Translations under genes and position numbers: made by a program | Notes under the pieces: model-generated | The model's database searches: none | What the model was told of the DNA's origin: nothing | The model's input: only the letters and a program-made list of their open reading frames with translations | Source of the DNA: Embleya hyalina | GTDB taxonomy: Bacteria > Actinomycetota > Actinomycetes > Streptomycetales > Streptomycetaceae | Direction of reading: 5' to 3' | Assembly: GCF_003967355.1 (NCBI RefSeq) | Contig: NZ_BIFH01000013.1 | Location: 427,870-491,869 of the forward strand | DNA: 64,000 nt | Shown: piece after piece, positions 16,546-24,493 of the stretch | How the letters are laid out: every line of letters begins with the position of its first letter | Position numbering within the stretch: the stretch's first letter is position 1

Positions 16546-17544
16546 TCAGGGATGCACCGTCCAGTGGTGGTTCTGCGCGGCCCGGGTGAAGGTCAGCGAC
16601 GGGCACAGGTAGTCGCTGCCGCGCGGGCTGGTGCTGGTCCACGGGGAGTCGGTGGGGGTCGCGAGTTGCCACGCGCCGCCCCTGCGGAGCTTGATGTCGG
16701 TGCTGTCGAACGTGGTGTTGCGGGCCTCGGTGCAGTAGTAGCCCTTACCGGTGGCGGGGTTGACCGTGGCGTAGATCTCGAAGATGTCCCAGCCGTAGTT
16801 CAGTGCGCTCTGATCGGTGCCGGACGAGCGGAACAGGGACTCCCAGGACTGCGTCCTGTAGTTGTACAGGAACGACGACCACGCGTTGCCCGAGGTCGCG
16901 TCCTTGCTCAACTGCACGCTGTAGGAGGTGATTCCGTTGACGGTGGTGGTGTACTTGGCCAGGAACGCGGCGTCCACCTTCAGGGTCTTGGCGGGGCCGC
17001 TCGTGCCGCACCAGTCCCACGCCCATATCTCGGCGCCCTGGCTCCAGTAGGCGGTGACGACCTCCATGCACGACTTCAGCGCCTTGGTGGTCGGGGCGTA
17101 GGTGAAGTTCTGCGAGTCGGTCACCTTGTACGAGGGGTCCACGCTGTGTGTCGCGGTGATGCCGTCGTGGGTGCCCGCCTGCGGGAAGATGCCCCAGAAG
17201 TTGTGCGTCGGCGCGAGGCTCGCGCCGGAGGCGGCGGTCGCGGCGTCGTTCGCGGTGCCCGCGGAGTCGCCGGACAGGGTCGCGCGGAGCTTGGCGCGCT
17301 GCTCGACGAAGGCCTGAACGGCCTTGTCGCGCCCGGGAGTCGGCGCGTCGGACGCGTTCTGCGCGACGACCCCTCGGTGCGGCGCGGTGGGGGAGGGGAC
17401 GGCACCGGACGGCCGCGAGCCCGTCGCGCCGGCGGGCCCGGCCGGAGCCAGGGCGAGGAAGGCGACGAGCGCGGCGACCAGGGTGGTCACCAGGCCGATG
17501 GGGAAGGGACGGGGATGTGTGCGTGGCGTGGCGCGGCGAGACAT
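16546..17544 (-). CDS. Secreted protein of unknown function
   Basis: 332 residues with a clear Sec signal peptide: basic start (MSRRATPRTHPRPF), hydrophobic stretch LVTTLVAALVAFLALAPAG and a likely cut near AGATGS. About 60 residues of low-complexity, Ala/Pro/Ser-rich linker follow, then a compact domain rich in Trp, Tyr, Thr and Ser (for example SCMEVVTAYWSQGAEIWAWD). Four Cys in the mature part (in KSCME, WDWCGT, YYCTE and YLCPS) could form two disulfides. ATG 17542-17544 follows GAGGAGACGT. I do not recognise the family; composition and export suggest an extracellular binding or carbohydrate-active domain, but no catalytic motif is evident. It is divergent from the sulfotransferase gene, with 219 bases between them. 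Confidence 0.85.
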   Translation of the reverse strand: MSRRATPRTHPRPFPIGLVTTLVAALVAFLALAPAGPAGATGSRPSGAVPSPTAPHRGVVAQNASDAPTPGRDKAVQAFVEQRAKLRATLSGDSAGTANDAATAASGASLAPTHNFWGIFPQAGTHDGITATHSVDPSYKVTDSQNFTYAPTTKALKSCMEVVTAYWSQGAEIWAWDWCGTSGPAKTLKVDAAFLAKYTTTVNGITSYSVQLSKDATSGNAWSSFLYNYRTQSWESLFRSSGTDQSALNYGWDIFEIYATVNPATGKGYYCTEARNTTFDSTDIKLRRGGAWQLATPTDSPWTSTSPRGSDYLCPSLTFTRAAQNHHWTVHP

Positions 17545-17763
17545 ACGTCTCCTCGGGAGGGGGGAAGGGGTGTGGAACCGGAGGACGGGCACCGCCGCAG
17601 GGTCCGAACCAACCACCGTCGAGCGGGACGTTCTCGTACAGCTCCGGTCGGACGGCCCCAAGGTAGGGGACGGTTCCGCTCCGGGGGTAATCACATCTGC
17701 CGATAGCATCACAAGAGCCGCACACGGTGCGGCCGTTCGGGGGTGGTGGCGAGGAGGGGAGTG

Positions 17764-18555
17764 GTGGTCGTGGCGCTGCGGTACTCGACGAACGGCGAGC
17801 GGTACGACTTTCCGCCGTTCGCCGGCCCGCCGCCGGTGCGCTACGTCCTGGCGTCGAGCCCGCGCTGCGGCAGCAACATGCTCGCCCGTGCGCTGTGGCA
17901 TACCGGGGTGGCCGGTTTTCCCGAGGACTACCTTGCCGACACCTACGTCCTCGACTACTTCGAACGCTGGGGATTCGACGCCGACGACCCGGACGGGCTG
18001 CCCGCGGGCCATGTCCGCGCCCTGATGCGGTGCCGGACCAGTCCCAACGGCGTCTTCGGCATCAAGGTGCACGCCGGCCATCTGGCCGCCTTGGAAGTCG
18101 ACCCGCACGAACTGCTGGGCGCGCCGCGGTACATCCACATGGTGCGCCGGGACCGGCTGCGGCAGGCGATCTCGTACACCGTGGCCGAGCAGACCGGTGT
18201 CTGGATCGTCGACGGAACCCACCTGCCGACGGGGCGGGCGAGCTCGACCCCGCGCTACGACCACGACGGCATCCGTCGGCACCTGCGCCTGCTCGACCGC
18301 GACGCGGCGACCTGGGCGCGGTACTTCGACCGCCACGGGATCACACCCCACGTCGTCGTGTACGAGGAGCTGCTCGCGAGGTACGAGGACGGCGTGCGGG
18401 GGTGTCTGGCGTTTCTCGGCGTCGAGGCGCCCGAGCGGATTCCCGCGCCCGGCATCGCGCGTCAGGCCGACGAGGCGACGAGTCGGTGGGTGGCGCGCTT
18501 CCTCGACGAGGCCGCTCCCTCGGAGCGCAACTCGCTTTTGTCCGGCGGCTGTTGA
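17764..18555 (+). CDS. Stf0-type sulfotransferase
   Basis: 263 residues from GTG 17764, chosen because AGGAGG (17752-17757) precedes it by six bases; in-frame GTGs at 17743 and 17770 are alternatives. The phosphosulfate-binding loop is YVLASSPRCGSNMLARALWH, close to the SSPRSGS loop of trehalose 2-sulfotransferase Stf0. The 3'-phosphate-binding region is YIHMVRRDRLRQAISY. It transfers sulfate from PAPS to a hydroxyl of sugars, and in related families of peptides or small molecules. Its stop lies 62 bases before the RiPP precursor on the same strand and inside that gene's promoter, so it may serve the RiPP (the core holds three Tyr, plus Ser and Thr) or may be unrelated. That link is inference. 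Confidence 0.85.
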   Translation: MVVALRYSTNGERYDFPPFAGPPPVRYVLASSPRCGSNMLARALWHTGVAGFPEDYLADTYVLDYFERWGFDADDPDGLPAGHVRALMRCRTSPNGVFGIKVHAGHLAALEVDPHELLGAPRYIHMVRRDRLRQAISYTVAEQTGVWIVDGTHLPTGRASSTPRYDHDGIRRHLRLLDRDAATWARYFDRHGITPHVVVYEELLARYEDGVRGCLAFLGVEAPERIPAPGIARQADEATSRWVARFLDEAAPSERNSLLSGGC

Positions 18556-18579
18556 CAGACCACCACACACCGCTACCGT
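18552..18579 (+). promoter_or_regulatory. Putative promoter of the RiPP precursor operon
   Basis: TTGACA at 18552-18557 and TACCGT (TAnnnT) at 18574-18579 are separated by 16 bases. The -35 hexamer overlaps the TGA stop of the sulfotransferase. A start near 18586 gives a leader of about 30 bases that carries GGGGAGGGATC before the precursor ATG. It would let the precursor be made at higher level than the sulfotransferase. Confidence 0.55.
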
Positions 18580-18617
18580 GAAGGCGTCAGCCACCATCAC
18601 GCGCCAGGGGAGGGATC

Positions 18618-18782
18618 ATGAGTGTTGCACCGCCCGAGGTGACGGTAGAAACCGCCGCCGACGAGGAGTTCGCCGAGCTCGACGACCTCGAAGTGATCGA
18701 GACCAGCGAGTTGAAGGTCGGTGGGGCGTACCACTCCTACACCTACATCGCGGCGAACAACGAGGAAGACGTCTCCGTCTGA
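18618..18782 (+). CDS. RiPP precursor peptide (54 residues)
   Basis: ATG 18618-18620 after a strong GGGGAGGGATC site; stop TGA 18780-18782. The leader (residues 1-36) is very acidic (EEFAELDDLEVIETSELKV) and ends in Gly-Gly at 35-36, a classical cut site. The presumed core, residues 37-54, is AYHSYTYIAANNEEDVSV: three Tyr, one His, two adjacent Asn and an acidic tail, with no Cys. The position, directly before two radical SAM genes and a MNIO gene (26 bases to the next start), and the leader-core architecture are the evidence. It is the likely substrate of all four modification proteins. C-methylation, cross-linking or oxidation of Tyr, Asn or Asp are possible; no homologous peptide is known to me. 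The Gly-Gly cut is predicted, not shown. Confidence 0.82.
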   Translation: MSVAPPEVTVETAADEEFAELDDLEVIETSELKVGGAYHSYTYIAANNEEDVSV

Positions 18783-18807
18783 GACCCCGGACTGCCGAGG
18801 TGGGAAT

Positions 18808-20808
18808 GTGCCGTCCGAACGGGCAGGCGGCGGTGATCGGGTCGACGTCCTCCTGATCTTTCCGCCGCAGACCGAGGCCAGGTTCTTCCCGTACCTGAGC
18901 CTGCCCTACCTGACCGGCCACCTGCGGCGCCGGGGTCGGCGCGTGCACCAGGCCGATCTCAACATCGGCCTGGTGCACGACGTGCTGCGGCACCCGCAGA
19001 CGCTGACCGCCGCGGTCGCGGCCCGCGGCGGTACCGGTCTGGACGGCTGGTATCGGCGGGCCATGGCCGACGCCGTGACGCGGCACGCGGGCGAGATCCG
19101 GGCCCGGGTCATCGAGCGACAGGCCGAAGAGCCCCACACGCCCGCCGCGTTCGACGCGCTTCGGCTCGCGCGCAACGCCGTCGAGCTGCTTGTCGGCGAC
19201 ACGCTCCTCACCCGTACCTGGCGCGACCTCGGGCAACTCGACGCCGCCGTGCGCGAGGCCGCCGAGGCGCCGCCCGCCGGGTCCGGCGTCGCGGTCGAGC
19301 GGCTCCACCGGCACGTCGTGGACCTGCTGACCCGATGCCGGCCCCGCGTGGTCGGCCTGTCCGTGGCGTTCTTCAGCCAATTGGCACCGGCGCTGCTGAT
19401 CGCCGCCTGGGTGCGGCGGCTGCGACCCGGGACACACGTCTGCCTCGGTGGCCAGCAGGTGATGCTTCGTCACGAGGACTTGGCGGGGCTCACCGGCGTG
19501 CGCCGCACCGTCGACGCCCTGTGCCACACGGCGGGCGAGGAGCCGCTGGAACGCTGGCTCGACGCACTGGACGGGAGCGCCGCACGGGCCGACGTACCCG
19601 GCATGACCTGGCTCTCGCCCGACGGCGCCGCGCGGCACTCGACGCGCCCGGTACGACTGCGGTTTCGCGATCTCGGCCCACCGGACTTCGCCGGCCTGCC
19701 GATCCACGCCTACCTCTCGGAGACCACACAACTGGCCATCGTGTCCTGCGTGGGCTGCTACTGGGGCCGGTGCGCCTTCTGCTCCTACGGCAATCGTTCC
19801 CTGCCGCGCGGCGGCTACCAACAGGGCACCCCCGCGCAACTCGCCGACGCCGTCGAGTCGGTGGTCCGGGACACGGGAGCCGAACTCGTGGCGATCGCCG
19901 ACGAGAACACCAACCTCCGACTGATCGCCCGCGCGATGCGGCTGGCCCGGGCCCGCGGCGTCAGGGTGCGCTTCGACGTCCGCGCCCGCCTCGAACACAG
20001 CCTGCTGGAGCCGGAGTTCTGTCGCGAACTGGCCGACCTCGGCTGCGCGCAGATCGCCATCGGCTACGAGGGCACCTCACAGCGCCTGCTCGACCTGCTG
20101 GATCGGGGCGTGCGCGCCGCCGACTACCAGCGCATCGTCGACAACCTCGCCGACGCGGGCATCACCATGCGGCTGTCCGTGATGGGTCACGTCCTCGACG
20201 AGACCCCTGCCGAGTTCGAGGAATCCCTGCGGTTCCTGACGGACAACCAGGACCGGATCGGCATCGACGCGCTGGAACTGCTGATCGCCGAGCCCGGCAG
20301 TCGACTCGCCCGACACCCCGAGCGTTTCGGCCTGGCGCTGGACACCTCCGGGCCGCTCACGGGCAATCCGGAACTCAACTATCTCGGCGGCCGGGTCGGA
20401 TATCCGATGGCGATCGGCGGCGGCCCCGCCCGCGCCGAGGCACTGGACCGACTGGAACGTGTCTTTCGTACGGTCACCCCGGGCCGGGCCGGCCGGCTGT
20501 CGCCCCCGAGCAGCACACCGGGGACCGGCCCGCGCGAGGCCGAACTGGTCGGGCCGCACCCGTGGGTGTGCGTCGTCCCCGCCGAACTCGACGGCGTCCA
20601 CGACCGGATCGCCATCGCCGATCTGGTTCGGGAACGCTTCTACGCGCTGCCGCGCCGCGACGTCGCACAACGTGCCGACGGCCTGCTCGCGGCGCGCACC
20701 GCACGCGGCCGGCTGCTCCTCGGCCGGCTGGTCGGCGCGCTGGCCGGCCGACCCCATCCGGGCACCACCACCGAGGCGGACGTCGAGTACGCCGGGAGGC
20801 CGTCGTGA
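18808..20808 (+). CDS. B12-binding radical SAM enzyme (RiPP modification)
   Basis: 666 residues from GTG 18808, with GAGGTGGG before it, 26 bases after the precursor stop. The N-terminal Rossmann-like cobalamin-binding region starts VDVLLIFPPQTEARFFPYLS, with PRVVGLSVAFFSQL and HVCLGGQQVMLRHEDL later. The radical SAM cluster motif is CVGCYWGRCAFC, with cysteines at 314, 317, 322 and 325. The ligand triad would be Cys317-x4-Cys322-x2-Cys325, one residue longer than the classical Cx3Cx2C, with Cys314 as an additional nearby cysteine. No DxHxxG B12 loop is evident, so cobalamin may bind base-off without a His ligand. Such enzymes methylate unactivated carbons or carry out other radical chemistry on peptides. 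Its stop overlaps the next start as GTGA. Confidence 0.88.
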   Translation: MPSERAGGGDRVDVLLIFPPQTEARFFPYLSLPYLTGHLRRRGRRVHQADLNIGLVHDVLRHPQTLTAAVAARGGTGLDGWYRRAMADAVTRHAGEIRARVIERQAEEPHTPAAFDALRLARNAVELLVGDTLLTRTWRDLGQLDAAVREAAEAPPAGSGVAVERLHRHVVDLLTRCRPRVVGLSVAFFSQLAPALLIAAWVRRLRPGTHVCLGGQQVMLRHEDLAGLTGVRRTVDALCHTAGEEPLERWLDALDGSAARADVPGMTWLSPDGAARHSTRPVRLRFRDLGPPDFAGLPIHAYLSETTQLAIVSCVGCYWGRCAFCSYGNRSLPRGGYQQGTPAQLADAVESVVRDTGAELVAIADENTNLRLIARAMRLARARGVRVRFDVRARLEHSLLEPEFCRELADLGCAQIAIGYEGTSQRLLDLLDRGVRAADYQRIVDNLADAGITMRLSVMGHVLDETPAEFEESLRFLTDNQDRIGIDALELLIAEPGSRLARHPERFGLALDTSGPLTGNPELNYLGGRVGYPMAIGGGPARAEALDRLERVFRTVTPGRAGRLSPPSSTPGTGPREAELVGPHPWVCVVPAELDGVHDRIAIADLVRERFYALPRRDVAQRADGLLAARTARGRLLLGRLVGALAGRPHPGTTTEADVEYAGRPS

Positions 20809-22571
20809 CCCAGACATCAGCCACCACGACCAGGCTGGGCCTGGGCCTGGTCATGGACATGCCGTGGAGCGGAGGCACCCTGGGCAATCGCGGCATCGGC
20901 TTCGTCGAGACGCCCGACGGCGGCGACATCTCGCCCCGCGTGCGCGCGTTCTTCCGGCGCCACGGCCACGATTTCGCCTACGCGTGCCCCTCGTTCCAGC
21001 CGCGCTCGCGGGCCGCCGTACGGATGGCCGACTACGCCCCCGCCTACGACCGCTTCTTCGCCGAACCACCCGCCGGGACCCGCCGCGCGCTGCACCAGAC
21101 CGAGCTGAACATGGGCTCACCCGAGCGCTACGACCGCGGCCCCACCATCGAGTTCACCAACGAACTCACCGCCCGCCACGACCTGTCCTGGATCGTCGAA
21201 GACCTCGGGATCTGGAGCCTGCGCGGCTGCCCGCTGCCGTATCCGCTGCCGCCGCCGCTGACCGAGCGCGGCCTGGAGATCGCCACCGCCAACACGGCGG
21301 ACACCGCGCGTCGCCTGGTGGCGCCGCTGCACGTGGAGTTCCCCGGCTTCACCGAGGGCGGGTCCTTCCACCTCGGCGGCCTCGACGCGTTCGAGTACTT
21401 CGCCAGGTTGGCCGACGACGCCGACGTGTGGGTCACCCTCGACGTCGGCCATCTGCTCAGCTATCAGTGGCTGCGCGGTCGCACCGGCCGCGACATGCTC
21501 GACGGGATCGAGGCCCTCCCGCTCGACCGTTGCCGCGAACTGCACCTGTCGGGCTGCCAGATCGTCGGCGGCAAGTTCCGCGACCTGCACCACGGCGTGC
21601 TCCTGGACGAGCAGTTACAACTCACCGAATACCTGCTGCCGCGCTGCCCGAACCTGCTCGGGGTCAGCTACGAGGACCCGATGTACCGCGAGGACGGCCG
21701 GCTGGTGGAGCGGTCCCGGCCCAACTTCGAGCGGCTGCGCGACCTGGCCGACAGGTGGCGGCAGGGCGACGACCGCCTCGTCGCCACCTCCGCGCCACCG
21801 CGCGAGGTGACGCCCGCCCCGCCGGCGACCGGCGCGGGCCTCGCCGGCGGGCAACTCGCCGACCTGCTCATGCGTCTTCTGCTCGACCGCGACCTGCGCG
21901 CCCGCCTGGCCGACGAGGGCGCCGCCGAAGTGGCGGCGAACCCGGGCGAGCTGGAGTGTCTGGAGACCGTCGAGCTCGACGAACTCGACGCCGCCGCACG
22001 CAGGTTCCGATCCCGGATCTGGCGGCTCGGCCGTGACGGCGGGCTCGCCGGCTCGTTCCCACGCACCCTGCGCACGCTCCGCGAGTCCGGCCGCGGCGAC
22101 GCGGACCTGCTCGACGGGTTCCTGACCTCGACCCACTTCGGCGCCTTCCGGCTGGTCCCCCACCTCGGCCCCGGCCTGTCGGTGGAGGAGTCCTTCGCGC
22201 GGTTCCTGCTCGACCTGCCGGAGGCGACCGCCACGACCGTGCGCGAGACCGTGGACCACGAGCTGCTGCTCTCCCTGTTCACCGCGCTCTGCCACGAGCG
22301 GCCGCTGTCGTTCCTGATCGGGGTCGAGGGTGTCGTGCGCACCGACCACGGCCACGCCGCGCTGCGCCGGTATACCCGGGCGGCCATCGCGGGCTGGGGC
22401 CAGGGCGTGGCCGGCCCGCCGGAAGAGACCGCGCTCTACGCGTACTTCGCCACCCCCGCCGGACTCGCCCACGGCCCGGTCTCCGCGCGGGTGGCCGCGG
22501 CGTTCGAGACCACGCCGACACCCGCGGGCGACGCCGCCCGCGCCGCGCTGAGCCGGCGCGGGCGCTGGTGA
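20805..22571 (+). CDS. MNIO (DUF692) multinuclear iron oxidase fused to a C-terminal partner-like domain
   Basis: 588 residues, GTG start overlapping the previous stop. Residues ~10-330 match the MNIO/DUF692 TIM-barrel family (MbnB, TglH type). Conserved metal-site stretches are HQTELNM, WIVEDLGIW, WVTLDVGHLL, RELHLSGCQ and GVSYEDPMY. MNIOs use two or three irons and oxygen to remodel Cys, Asp or Asn residues of RiPP precursors. After a Pro/Ala linker (about 330-348) comes a helical domain of ~240 residues. It opens LADLLMRLLLDRDLRARLAD, reminiscent of Nif11/LigA-like domains or of the separate partner proteins that present the leader to MNIOs, so this looks like a natural fusion. The last codons overlap the next gene by four bases. 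The core contains no Cys, so Asn, Asp or Tyr would be the target. Confidence 0.85.
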   Translation: MTQTSATTTRLGLGLVMDMPWSGGTLGNRGIGFVETPDGGDISPRVRAFFRRHGHDFAYACPSFQPRSRAAVRMADYAPAYDRFFAEPPAGTRRALHQTELNMGSPERYDRGPTIEFTNELTARHDLSWIVEDLGIWSLRGCPLPYPLPPPLTERGLEIATANTADTARRLVAPLHVEFPGFTEGGSFHLGGLDAFEYFARLADDADVWVTLDVGHLLSYQWLRGRTGRDMLDGIEALPLDRCRELHLSGCQIVGGKFRDLHHGVLLDEQLQLTEYLLPRCPNLLGVSYEDPMYREDGRLVERSRPNFERLRDLADRWRQGDDRLVATSAPPREVTPAPPATGAGLAGGQLADLLMRLLLDRDLRARLADEGAAEVAANPGELECLETVELDELDAAARRFRSRIWRLGRDGGLAGSFPRTLRTLRESGRGDADLLDGFLTSTHFGAFRLVPHLGPGLSVEESFARFLLDLPEATATTVRETVDHELLLSLFTALCHERPLSFLIGVEGVVRTDHGHAALRRYTRAAIAGWGQGVAGPPEETALYAYFATPAGLAHGPVSARVAAAFETTPTPAGDAARAALSRRGRW

Positions 22572-24493
22572 GCGACATGCGCGTGGTACTCGTGGACATG
22601 CCGTGGTCGTCGATCGACATGCCGTCGTTGGCGCTCGGCATCCTGCGACGCCGCGTCCTCGACGTCTTCCCCGACGCCCACGTCGAGGTCGTGCACGCCA
22701 ATCTCGACTACGTCGACTGGCTGGTCGCGCGCACCGGTTTCACCGCCGAGGAGTACGAGTTCTGCGCCAACTCCTACTTCTCCGGGCTCAGCGAATGGAT
22801 CTTCTCGGCCGCGCTGAACGATCGCCCGCACTGGCAGGTACCGGAATTCACCGCCCGCCTGGCCGGCCGAGTGCCCGACGGCATGACCGCGCGGGCGCTG
22901 GAACTGCACGAACTCGCCCCGTTGTTCGTCCGCGAGACCGCCGCCCGGATCGTCGCCGAGGCGCCGGACGTGGTCGGCTTCACCACCACGTTCGCGCAGA
23001 ACGCCGCGACGTTGGCGGCGGCGCGTACCGTCAAGGAGATGGCGCCGCACACGCTCACCGTGTTCGGCGGCGCGAACTGCGACGGCCCGCAGGGCGCCGC
23101 GCTGCACCGCAACTTCCCGTACGTGGACGCCGTCGTGCGCGGCGAGGGCGAGGCCGCGTTCCCGCACCTGCTCGCCGCGACCGCGGACGGAGAGCGGGAC
23201 GAGAAGGCACTGGCCGGTATCGCGGGTCTGTGCTGGCGCACGTCGGAAGGCGGGTGTGTGGTGAACCCGATGGAGGCCGGGCCGCTGCCCCCCGGGGCGC
23301 TCGTCGCGCCCGACTACGGCGACTACTTCGAACGGCACGCGAGGTCGACCGCGGGCTCCTGGGTCGAACCCCGGCTCGTCGTGGAGAGTTCGCGCGGCTG
23401 CTGGTGGGGCGCGAAGCACCACTGCACGTTCTGCGGGCTCAACGGCTCGTTCATGGAGTTCCGCAGCAAGGACCCGGGCCGGTTCGTCGCCGAACTCCTC
23501 GCCCTGGTCGAACGACACCGCGTTCTCGACGTGTGGGTCACCGACAACATCATCGACATGGCCTACCTCGGCTCGATGGCGCCGCGCCTCGCCGAGTCCG
23601 GATACGACCTGCGGATCGGCTACGAGATCAAGTCGAACCTGCGTCGGGACCAACTCGAAACCCTGTACGCGGCCGGGATCAGCCATGTGCAGCCGGGGAT
23701 CGAGAACCTGAGCAGCAAGGTGCTGCGGCTGATGGACAAGGGCGTGACGGCCTGTCGCAACGTCCGACTGCTCCGCGACGCGGAGACGGTCGGTACCGAG
23801 GTGAGCTGGAACCACCTCTACGGTTTTCCCGGCGAGACCGACGGGGACTACGACGACGTGATCGACCAACTCCCGGCGCTGCACCACCTCATGCCGCCCG
23901 CCGGGGCCACCCGGGTCAAGGTCGAGCGCTTCAGTCCGTACTTCGACCGGCCCGAACTGGGTTTCGGCCCACCCCGACCGGCCGCGCACTACCGGCACAT
24001 CTACGACCTGCCCGAGGCGGAACTCGCCGATCTCGTGTACATCTTCGATGTGCCCCGGCGCGGCATCTCGGCGGCGTGCCTGGACCGGCTGCGGCCGGCC
24101 ATCGCGGACTGGATCGCCGCGCGTCCGCGCAGCCGGCTCACCCACCACGACCTCGGGGACCACATCGTCCTGATCGACTCCCGACCCCGCTTCGACTGGC
24201 ACCTGCTCGAACTCGTCGACCCGGTCGAGACGACGGTGTTCCGGCTGCTCGACACCCCGCACAGCCCCGCGGCGCTGCTGCGCAAGACCGCCGCACGTCA
24301 CGACGGCGTCACCGCGGCGACGATCGAGGACCTGCTCACCCGATGGCGCTCGCTCGGCGTGGTCTTCGCCGAAGGCGGCGAGGTCGTCCAGGTCGCGCCG
24401 GCCGCGCGCAACCCGGCGCCGACGCGGCCGCGACGGCCGACGACGCGACGGCACGAGCCGCTCGTCCCCACCCCGGCCGCCGATGAGCGCTGA
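22568..24493 (+). CDS. RiPP-maturation radical SAM enzyme (Cx7Cx2C type, B12-domain)
   Basis: 641 residues; GTG start in a GTGA overlap with the MNIO gene. The N-terminal B12-like domain has VVLVDMPWSSIDMPSLALGI and APDVVGFTTTFAQN. The cluster motif is SSRGCWWGAKHHCTFCGLNG, with Cys278-x7-Cys286-x2-Cys289, the hallmark of the RiPP maturation radical SAM protein 1 group (C-methyltransferase-like). VQPGIENLSSKVLRLMDKG and SWNHLYGFPGETDGDY are the usual SAM-barrel motifs. A C-terminal winged-helix-like segment (residues ~540-615) may bind the leader. Expected to install methyl groups or a carbon-carbon bond on the precursor. Together with the first radical SAM enzyme it gives two radical steps plus one iron-oxidase step. 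Confidence 0.9.
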   Translation: MSDMRVVLVDMPWSSIDMPSLALGILRRRVLDVFPDAHVEVVHANLDYVDWLVARTGFTAEEYEFCANSYFSGLSEWIFSAALNDRPHWQVPEFTARLAGRVPDGMTARALELHELAPLFVRETAARIVAEAPDVVGFTTTFAQNAATLAAARTVKEMAPHTLTVFGGANCDGPQGAALHRNFPYVDAVVRGEGEAAFPHLLAATADGERDEKALAGIAGLCWRTSEGGCVVNPMEAGPLPPGALVAPDYGDYFERHARSTAGSWVEPRLVVESSRGCWWGAKHHCTFCGLNGSFMEFRSKDPGRFVAELLALVERHRVLDVWVTDNIIDMAYLGSMAPRLAESGYDLRIGYEIKSNLRRDQLETLYAAGISHVQPGIENLSSKVLRLMDKGVTACRNVRLLRDAETVGTEVSWNHLYGFPGETDGDYDDVIDQLPALHHLMPPAGATRVKVERFSPYFDRPELGFGPPRPAAHYRHIYDLPEAELADLVYIFDVPRRGISAACLDRLRPAIADWIAARPRSRLTHHDLGDHIVLIDSRPRFDWHLLELVDPVETTVFRLLDTPHSPAALLRKTAARHDGVTAATIEDLLTRWRSLGVVFAEGGEVVQVAPAARNPAPTRPRRPTTRRHEPLVPTPAADER

